Part shown: positions 6,376 to 11,051 of the stretch, in pieces
Numbering within the stretch: position 1 is the first letter of the stretch
Layout: the number at the start of each line of letters is the position of its first letter
Origin: Bacillota bacterium
GTDB taxonomy: Bacteria; Bacillota_C; Negativicutes; Sporomusales; Sporomusaceae
Length of the DNA: 11,051 bases
Direction of reading: 5' to 3'
Assembly (NCBI GenBank): GCA_023441125.1
Contig: JAEZQV010000461.1
Location: forward strand, 1 to 11,051
Position numbers and translations under genes: made by a program
The notes under the pieces: model-generated
Databases searched by the model: none
What the model saw: only the letters and a program-made list of their open reading frames with translations
Told to the model about the DNA's origin: nothing

Positions 6376-7947
6376 ATGGATAACCTGCGCCTGCGCATCA
6401 CCAATATTGACAGACTCGGCCTGGTCCTTGATATTTCGCAGATTTTGGCGGCCCGCCGGCTTAATATCATTTCCATGGAATTGGAAATCAGTACAATTTA
6501 TCTGGAAATCAAGGCCCTTACTTATGCCGAGAAACAAAGCCTCCTTGCCGAACTTTGTTCCATTCCCCAGATTACCGCCATCAGCGAAATAAACCTTATG
6601 CCGCACCAGGAACGCTCCGAACAGCTTAACGCCGTACTGACCTCCATGAGTGAAGGCATTATCGGCATCGATCTGGAAAGACGGATCACGCAATATAACC
6701 CTGCTGCGGAAAAGATTGTCCGCCTGCCGGCCAAGGAGGTTCTGGGCCGTCGTTTTGAAGAAATCTTTCCGGCAGACGGCCCGCTTTTGGATACGCTGCA
6801 GCACGGCACACTCTATAACAACCGGGAAATTGTGCTGGAACAGACCAAAAGCCACTATTTGTCAAGCGGCCGGCCTATCATTGACCGCAGCGGACGGATT
6901 ATCGGCGCCGTCGCCATTATCAAAGACATTGGCGCCGTGCGCGAACTGGTATACACGGTAACCGGCCAGCTGCAAATCACCTTTGATGAAATTTTATTCA
7001 CCAGTCAGGCTATGCAGCGGGTGGTGACGCTGGCCAAATCTATCGCCAAAGGGGAGTCGACCGTCTTAATCCGCGGGGAAACAGGCACAGGCAAGGAACT
7101 CATCGCCCGCGCCCTGCATGCCGCTTCTCCCCGGAAAAACAAAATATTTGTCCCCTTAAACTGCGCCGCCATTCCTGATACCCTGTTGGAGAGCGAACTG
7201 TTCGGCTATGAGGACGGCGCATTTACCGGCGCTATGAAGGGCGGCAAACACGGTTTATTCGAATTTGCCAACGGCGGCACCATCTTTTTGGATGAGATCG
7301 GCGAAATCCCGTCTCACCTGCAGGCCAAACTGCTGCGGGTGCTGCAGGAAGGCAAAGTGCGCCGTATCGGCGGCACGCGGGAAGTTCCTGTTGACGTCCG
7401 CATCCTGGCCGCCACCAACCGCAATCTGGAAAATATGATTGCCAACCGCATGTTCCGGGAAGACCTGTATTACCGCCTGAATGTAATCCCGTTATTTATT
7501 CCGCCGCTCCGCGAACGCCGCGACGACATACCGCTGCTGGTACAATTCTTCCTGAAGCGCTGCGCCGTCCGCCTCCACAAGCATGTCGAAATTCTCAGCC
7601 AGACTGCGCTGGAAAAACTGTGCAACTATCACTGGCCGGGCAATATCCGCGAACTGGAAAACGTAATTGAACGGGCCGTCAATATTGTTACTGACAACAT
7701 GATCCTGGGCGAACATATCATCTTCGATCAGGATTACACCCCGCCGAGCACAGCCATGGCGGCGGCCTGCACCCGTACCCTTGAGCAAATCATTGATGAA
7801 GTTGAGCGGGATGTGCTTATTAAAACCATGACTAAGCACACGACCTCGCGCCAACTGGGAGCCGTCTTAGGCCTGTCGCATACGGCCGTATTGAAAAAAC
7901 TGCGCAAGCACGGCCTGGTATTAAAACGCAGCGATAATGACAAATAA
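6376..7947 (+). CDS. TyrR-like sigma-54-dependent activator (ACT-PAS-AAA+-HTH)
   Basis: Bacterial enhancer-binding protein of 523 residues that would remodel sigma-54 RNA polymerase at -24/-12 promoters. Domains: N-terminal ACT-like domain (about 1-75, LRLRITNIDRLGLVLDISQIL), where family members bind amino acids; a PAS domain (about 82-190); an AAA+ domain (about 205-440) with Walker A GETGTGKE at 234-241, an intact GAFTGA at 281-286 that contacts sigma-54, and Walker B GTIFLDE at 301-307; and a C-terminal TyrR-type helix-turn-helix (about 470-515, TSRQLGAVLGLSHTAVLKKLRKHG). E. coli TyrR lacks a working GAFTGA, so this protein is a true activator. The start has GGAGG seven bases upstream. 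The gene stands alone, ends at a strong terminator and has no obvious target promoter in the window. The effector is probably an amino acid or related metabolite; this is inference from the ACT domain. Confidence 0.93.
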   Translation: MDNLRLRITNIDRLGLVLDISQILAARRLNIISMELEISTIYLEIKALTYAEKQSLLAELCSIPQITAISEINLMPHQERSEQLNAVLTSMSEGIIGIDLERRITQYNPAAEKIVRLPAKEVLGRRFEEIFPADGPLLDTLQHGTLYNNREIVLEQTKSHYLSSGRPIIDRSGRIIGAVAIIKDIGAVRELVYTVTGQLQITFDEILFTSQAMQRVVTLAKSIAKGESTVLIRGETGTGKELIARALHAASPRKNKIFVPLNCAAIPDTLLESELFGYEDGAFTGAMKGGKHGLFEFANGGTIFLDEIGEIPSHLQAKLLRVLQEGKVRRIGGTREVPVDVRILAATNRNLENMIANRMFREDLYYRLNVIPLFIPPLRERRDDIPLLVQFFLKRCAVRLHKHVEILSQTALEKLCNYHWPGNIRELENVIERAVNIVTDNMILGEHIIFDQDYTPPSTAMAAACTRTLEQIIDEVERDVLIKTMTKHTTSRQLGAVLGLSHTAVLKKLRKHGLVLKRSDNDK

Positions 7948-7955
7948 AATTAAAA

Positions 7956-7989
7956 GCGGCAGTTCTTCCGTAGTAGGAAGAACTGCCGC
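7956..7989. terminator. Bidirectional terminator between activator and gerM
   Basis: Perfect 14-bp stem, GCGGCAGTTCTTCC (7956-7969) with GGAAGAACTGCCGC (7976-7989), and a 6-base loop. On the plus strand CCTTATTATTT follows; on the minus strand TTTTAATTTTATTT follows. It lies eight bases after the activator stop and five after the gerM stop, so it serves both converging units. Confidence 0.92.
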
Positions 7990-7994
7990 CCTTA

Positions 7995-8576
7995 TTATTT
8001 CCTGATAATTTTTTCCGACCGGCTGAGCGGTTCACTGACATCAAGATGCCCGTTGATCGTATCAATCTTCTTGCCGTCCACCATGATCTGCACCTTTTGT
8101 ATATCCGGGAATTCGGTAAGAGTATCAACGATAGCTCCCACCAACAGGATTTCCGAGGCGGAACCGCCGACATTCTTTTTGATGAGCTTATCATCAAAAT
8201 CGGCATAGGCAATATGGTCTTTTACAGTGACATTTTTAAGTTTTACGCCAGGCGGCATCACGCCGACCAAGTTGGCGTTCTTGGGACCTGCCATCAGCAG
8301 CTCAACCGCAGTACGGGCCGGATGACTGTTGACAGGTACCGTATGGGTTTCCGGCACCAGATACATAGCATCTTTCGTGGCCTGGTATACAGTAAGCTGC
8401 ATAGTTGCTTCCGTCGCCGGCGCAGTACCTGCTGTCGCCGGCTGGTTCGCCGTTTTCGGCGGCGCATCGGCTGCTGGCTGGCCAGTTGCCGGCGCCGTGG
8501 CGTCACAACCGGCAATCAGTAAGGTTGCGGCCAGCGCCAGGGCGGCCAGCAACCATTTAATTTTATTTCTTTGCAT
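7995..8576 (-). CDS. gerM: GerMN-domain lipoprotein
   Basis: Membrane-anchored lipoprotein of 193 residues. A hydrophobic signal (WLLAALALAATLLIAGC) ends in a lipobox with Cys24, followed by an Ala/Pro/Thr-rich linker (to about 57) and a single GerMN domain (about 58-180) with YLVPETHTVPV, AVELLMAGP, VMPPGVKLKNVTVKD, YADFD and VQIMVDG. B. subtilis GerM, needed for sporulation and germination, has two such domains; single-domain forms are common in other Firmicutes. A GTG at 8585 is in frame, but the ATG at 8576 has GAGGTGG five bases ahead, and the GTG is part of that ribosome site. The ribosome site begins two bases after the amidase stop, so the two form an operon and are probably coupled. 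The domain's exact role is unknown; pairing with an amidase suggests cell-wall or spore-cortex work. Confidence 0.9.
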   Translation of the reverse strand: MQRNKIKWLLAALALAATLLIAGCDATAPATGQPAADAPPKTANQPATAGTAPATEATMQLTVYQATKDAMYLVPETHTVPVNSHPARTAVELLMAGPKNANLVGVMPPGVKLKNVTVKDHIAYADFDDKLIKKNVGGSASEILLVGAIVDTLTEFPDIQKVQIMVDGKKIDTINGHLDVSEPLSRSEKIIRK

Positions 8577-8589
8577 AGTACCCACCTCT

Positions 8590-9720
8590 TTAGTTTAGCT
8601 TAGACGCCTGGTCAAAAAACCGTTCCAGGCCCCGCACTATTCCTTGAGCCATTTTTTGCTGGAAATCAGGTGAGCTTAGTAAACTTTCCTCATTGGGATT
8701 GGAAATAAAGGCCAGCTCAACAAGCGAGGCCGGCATATTGGTCCGTTTCAGCACATAGAAATTAGCGGCATTGACGCGCCGGTCCTGCAGGTTGCCGGCT
8801 TCAAGCAGGCCTGACTGCAAAGCCTTGGCCAGCATAGGATCATACACTGATTTCTGATAGTAGTATGAGGATGTGCCGCCTGCACTACGGTCGGTAAATG
8901 AATCGGCGTGAATACTGATGAATACATCCGCCTTGCGGTTATTGCCCACATTGGCGCGGGCCTTCAGTTCGTCGACAGCCGAAGCATTCGGACCGAATAC
9001 ATCACGGTCGTCCTGCCGGGTCATTATCACTCTGGCGCCTGCCTTTTCCAACAGGTTTTTCACATTCAGCGCTACCGCAAGGGTCACGGTTTTTTCCTGA
9101 AAACGGTTCGGTCCGACAGCGCCGGGATCAGTGCCGCCATGTCCCGGATCAATGACAATAACTTTGTTATTGAGACCGGCAGTGAAGGAAAAAGTCGGCA
9201 ACGGCACAGGCTTGTTGACATCAACAACCACCCGGAAAGGCTTATTGGCCTTAGCATCGCTCGGCAGCGTAAATACCCGGTAATCGGTATCCTCAAGCGC
9301 CTGCGGCAAATCAAAAACTACCCTGGTATCCTTACCATTGACGCCGAAAGCAACCTTTTCAACAATTTTACCGTCAAAATTAAGATCACCAACATCTTTC
9401 CCGGGTGCTGTCCCTTTAATCGTCACTACCAGACGCGGTGTAGGCTCGCTTATAACCTCGCCACTGGCAGCTACGGGTCCGGATACATCCATAACCAGTC
9501 GCATGGAGGAAGTTCCGGTAACAGCATCGGTATGGTTGGCCCATCTGACCTGACGCAATTCAAGAAAATTACTTTCACCCAGCGTCTGTGCCTTCTGTTG
9601 GGTCAGCTTGGACACGGCAACGGCAGGCTTAGCGCCCGGCACGGGAGGAATAGCCGCCTGTACGGTTGTCCAAGTTGTCATGAACATAATAAACAGAAGA
9701 AACAACACTATCTTTCGCAT
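8590..9720 (-). CDS. Exported N-acetylmuramoyl-L-alanine amidase (AMIN + Amidase_3)
   Basis: Zinc peptidoglycan amidase of 376 residues that cuts the bond between N-acetylmuramic acid and the stem L-alanine outside the cytoplasmic membrane. A signal peptide (about 1-22, MRKIVLFLLFIMFMTTW, cleavage near VQA-A) precedes a Pro/Ala-rich spacer, an AMIN domain (about 52-170, FLELRQVRWANH to VVVDVNKPV) that localises such enzymes to the wall or division site, and an Amidase_3 domain (about 186-372). Zinc ligands His194 (DPGHGGTDPG), Glu209 (FQEKTVTLA) and His271 (SIHAD), and catalytic Glu335 (SLVELAFISN), are all present. GGAGG lies seven bases before the ATG. It is the first gene of a two-gene operon with gerM. 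The layout resembles AmiC-type amidases of diderms and spore amidases alike, so the symbol is left blank. Confidence 0.94.
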   Translation of the reverse strand: MRKIVLFLLFIMFMTTWTTVQAAIPPVPGAKPAVAVSKLTQQKAQTLGESNFLELRQVRWANHTDAVTGTSSMRLVMDVSGPVAASGEVISEPTPRLVVTIKGTAPGKDVGDLNFDGKIVEKVAFGVNGKDTRVVFDLPQALEDTDYRVFTLPSDAKANKPFRVVVDVNKPVPLPTFSFTAGLNNKVIVIDPGHGGTDPGAVGPNRFQEKTVTLAVALNVKNLLEKAGARVIMTRQDDRDVFGPNASAVDELKARANVGNNRKADVFISIHADSFTDRSAGGTSSYYYQKSVYDPMLAKALQSGLLEAGNLQDRRVNAANFYVLKRTNMPASLVELAFISNPNEESLLSSPDFQQKMAQGIVRGLERFFDQASKLN

Positions 9721-9846
9721 AAAGGCACCTCCAAAACCGCGAAGATGTCCTTTATAAATTCGAGTTTCTTGTCAAAATTCCTGCAGGACTAAAGTCACTT
9801 ATCGTTCTAAAATAATTTTTTTTGCATATATTTGTAGATTTTCCAG
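9721..9846 (-). promoter_or_regulatory. Gap upstream of the amidase; atypical promoter candidate
   Basis: This 126-bp AT-rich gap separates the amidase from the DUF3006 gene. On the minus strand a perfect TTGACA (9775-9770) is followed by TATAAA (9756-9751), but only 13 bp apart instead of 16-18, so it is not a normal sigma-A promoter as it stands. No hairpin terminator for the DUF3006 transcript is visible. Confidence 0.3.
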
Positions 9847-10080
9847 TTACTTGTCATCCGCCTGGCTGTTCTGCCGGATAAGCTGCGCCAGTAAACGCTC
9901 GGCTTCCTGCTTGGCTTTCAGCGTAGCGGCGGTATCAACAGATATTTGGATGGCCAGAACATCACTTTCGCCGCATTGGGGCAATAACTCCCGCGGCCAG
10001 GGTACGGCAATTTCCTGCTCGCCAACTAGCAGCACGGCCTTACCGTCTTCAAACCGGTCAACGATCGCCCGAATATCCAT
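9847..10080 (-). CDS. DUF3006 small protein
   Basis: Small protein of 77 residues that fits DUF3006: MDIRAIVDRFEDGKAVLLVGEQEIAVPWPRELLP, then an acidic segment and a charged helical tail (LKAKQEAERLLAQLIRQ). It has no signal or membrane segment. The family has no established function but is often found beside ComEC-like metallo-beta-lactamase genes, as here. Its ribosome site AAGGAG lies in the last codons (AKER) of the upstream gene, whose stop is six bases before this ATG, so it is translationally coupled. The spacing from AAGGAG to ATG is 12 bases, a little long. A role as partner or regulator of the hydrolase is inference. Confidence 0.85.
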   Translation of the reverse strand: MDIRAIVDRFEDGKAVLLVGEQEIAVPWPRELLPQCGESDVLAIQISVDTAATLKAKQEAERLLAQLIRQNSQADDK

Positions 10081-10086
10081 GACGTT

Positions 10087-10995
10087 TTATCGCTCCTTTG
10101 CAATGGAATAGGTGTTGCCATCAGTAGTAACTGTTATTGTCCCGTCAGTATCAGTACGATATACCTTGATCTTGCGTTCATTATACTTCTTCAGGGTTGA
10201 CGGATGCGGATGGTGATACTCATTGCCGGCCCCCAGAGAAATAAGCGCGGCCTCGGGGTTAACCGCCTGCAAAAATGGTAGTGAGGAAGAGGTGCGGCTG
10301 CCGTGGTGACCGCTCTTTAGCAGGGTGCTTTTCAGGCCGGCAGCATCCTTTTTAAGCAGCCGCGCTTCCGCCTCTTCTTCCGCATCCCCGGTCAGCAGCA
10401 GGGAAAAATTGTGATAAACCAGCCTGGCAACAATCGAATTGTTATTTAAGTCGGAATCGGTGCCGCTGAAATAGGGCTGCGCCGGCGCCAAAACCTTGAG
10501 CACCATGTCCGGTCCCACCGCAATGGTTGAACCGGCCTCCGCAATGGTAAAGGGGATTTTTTTCTTCTGAATCTGGGTCAAATACTGCTTATACAAATTG
10601 GAAGTCGTTTTTTGGCCGCTGTCATAAATTTGCTTAACGGTAAAATTGTCAAATACGGCAGCCGCCCCACCCATGTGATCGGCATGAGGATGCGTGATAA
10701 TGAGTTTGTCAATGGTGCTGATTCCCTGGCTTTTCAGCATGCCGACCAGTTTCTCCCTGGCCGGCACGTCGCCGGTATCAACAAGTACCACCTGCTCCGG
10801 GGTCCGGATAAGAATAGCATCCCCCTGCCCCACATCCAGCACCTTAACAGTAAGCGGTGCGCCGGCTGCCGCAGCAGCCGGCGCTTTATTGTCAGGCTGG
10901 ACTTTTTTGCCTACATTGCTGCAGCCAGCCATCACCAGCAGGAAAAAGACCGTCACAGCGATCATGAGCCATGACTGGCGGCGAATTCGGTACAT
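10087..10995 (-). CDS. Lipoprotein with ComEC-like metallo-beta-lactamase domain
   Basis: Membrane-anchored hydrolase of 302 residues. A signal helix (about 10-23, WLMIAVTVFFLLVMAGC) ends in a lipobox with Cys25, followed by an Ala-rich linker and a metallo-beta-lactamase fold related to the C-terminal part of ComEC/Rec2 (about 48-296). Motifs: LDVGQGDAILI, VDTGD, HPHADH (102-107) metal site, SLLLTGDAEEEAE with metal-bridging Asp204, SGHHGSRTSSS and YHHPHPSTL. ComEC itself has a membrane pore and this protein lacks it. Related secreted domains are thought to act as nucleases or phosphodiesterases; the substrate is unknown. A TTG at 10998 is in frame, but the ATG at 10995 lies eight bases after GGAGG. 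The gene follows a terminator by about 25 bases with little room for a promoter, so it may rely partly on read-through. Confidence 0.9.
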   Translation of the reverse strand: MYRIRRQSWLMIAVTVFFLLVMAGCSNVGKKVQPDNKAPAAAAAGAPLTVKVLDVGQGDAILIRTPEQVVLVDTGDVPAREKLVGMLKSQGISTIDKLIITHPHADHMGGAAAVFDNFTVKQIYDSGQKTTSNLYKQYLTQIQKKKIPFTIAEAGSTIAVGPDMVLKVLAPAQPYFSGTDSDLNNNSIVARLVYHNFSLLLTGDAEEEAEARLLKKDAAGLKSTLLKSGHHGSRTSSSLPFLQAVNPEAALISLGAGNEYHHPHPSTLKKYNERKIKVYRTDTDGTITVTTDGNTYSIAKER

Positions 10996-11020
10996 CAATT
11001 TCTCCTCCTATGTATACAAA

Positions 11021-11045
11021 CTAAAAATAGGCAGTTTCCCGCCTA
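11021..11045 (-). terminator. Rho-independent terminator of the gene upstream of the window edge
   Basis: On the minus strand TAGGCGG and CTGCCTA form a 7-bp stem (one G-U) with a GAAA tetraloop (11045-11028), followed by TTTTTAG. It should end transcription of a minus-strand gene beyond the right edge, just before the ComEC-like gene. Confidence 0.7.
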
Positions 11046-11051
11046 CACCTA

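Noticed and set aside
6205..6855. Minus-strand open frame (216 aa) across the 5' part of the sigma-54 activator
   Set aside because: It overlaps the ACT and PAS coding region and the control region on the other strand; no family features.
8908..9792. Long plus-strand open frame (294 aa) opposite the amidase
   Set aside because: It lies antisense to a clear AMIN/Amidase_3 gene with intact catalytic residues; its translation shows no recognisable domain and it lacks a ribosome site.

Overview
The window looks like chromosome of a spore-forming, diderm Firmicute of the Negativicutes (Sporomusa/Pelosinus-like). The grounds are indirect. There is an alpha/beta-type small acid-soluble spore protein, a GerMN lipoprotein, Firmicute-style GGAGG ribosome sites, the Firmicute gene order thiL-tsaE-tsaB-rimI-tsaD, and a TyrR-type sigma-54 activator. 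Most of the window is conserved housekeeping; I see no mobile element, CRISPR array, rRNA or tRNA.

Layout, left to right. Positions 1-1761 (minus): a HisKA_2 histidine kinase translationally coupled to a response regulator that runs off the left edge, resembling PdtaS/PdtaR or EutW/EutV pairs. Positions 1762-2050: a gene-free stretch holding a dense DnaA-box cluster (three perfect TTATCCACA and four one-mismatch boxes, all in one orientation) around a TTAAC element repeated three times at exactly 11 bp. Positions 2051-6155: the t6A tRNA-modification cluster (minus), made of a thiL-tsaE fusion, tsaB, rimI and tsaD. A plus-strand spore-protein gene with its own strong terminator lies between rimI and tsaD. 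Positions 6156-6375: a divergent control region with an extended -10 for thiL and a 16-bp hairpin in front of the next gene. Positions 6376-7947 (plus): an ACT-PAS-AAA+-HTH sigma-54 activator, ending at a perfect 14-bp two-way terminator shared with the facing operon. Positions 7995-9720 (minus): an AMIN/Amidase_3 cell-wall amidase followed by a GerMN lipoprotein. Positions 9847-10995 (minus): a lipoprotein with a ComEC-like metallo-beta-lactamase domain, coupled to a small DUF3006 protein. A terminator of an upstream gene closes the window.

How they fit: TsaE, TsaB and TsaD make t6A37 on ANN-decoding tRNAs, and RimI and ThiL are their usual Firmicute neighbours. The amidase/GerM pair and the spore protein relate to cell-wall and spore biology. 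The most interesting points are the DnaA-box cluster directly downstream of tsaD (from memory, Bacillus subtilis also has one beside gcp/tsaD), the in-frame thiL-tsaE fusion that keeps an internal ribosome site and start for tsaE, and the long hairpin before the sigma-54 activator.
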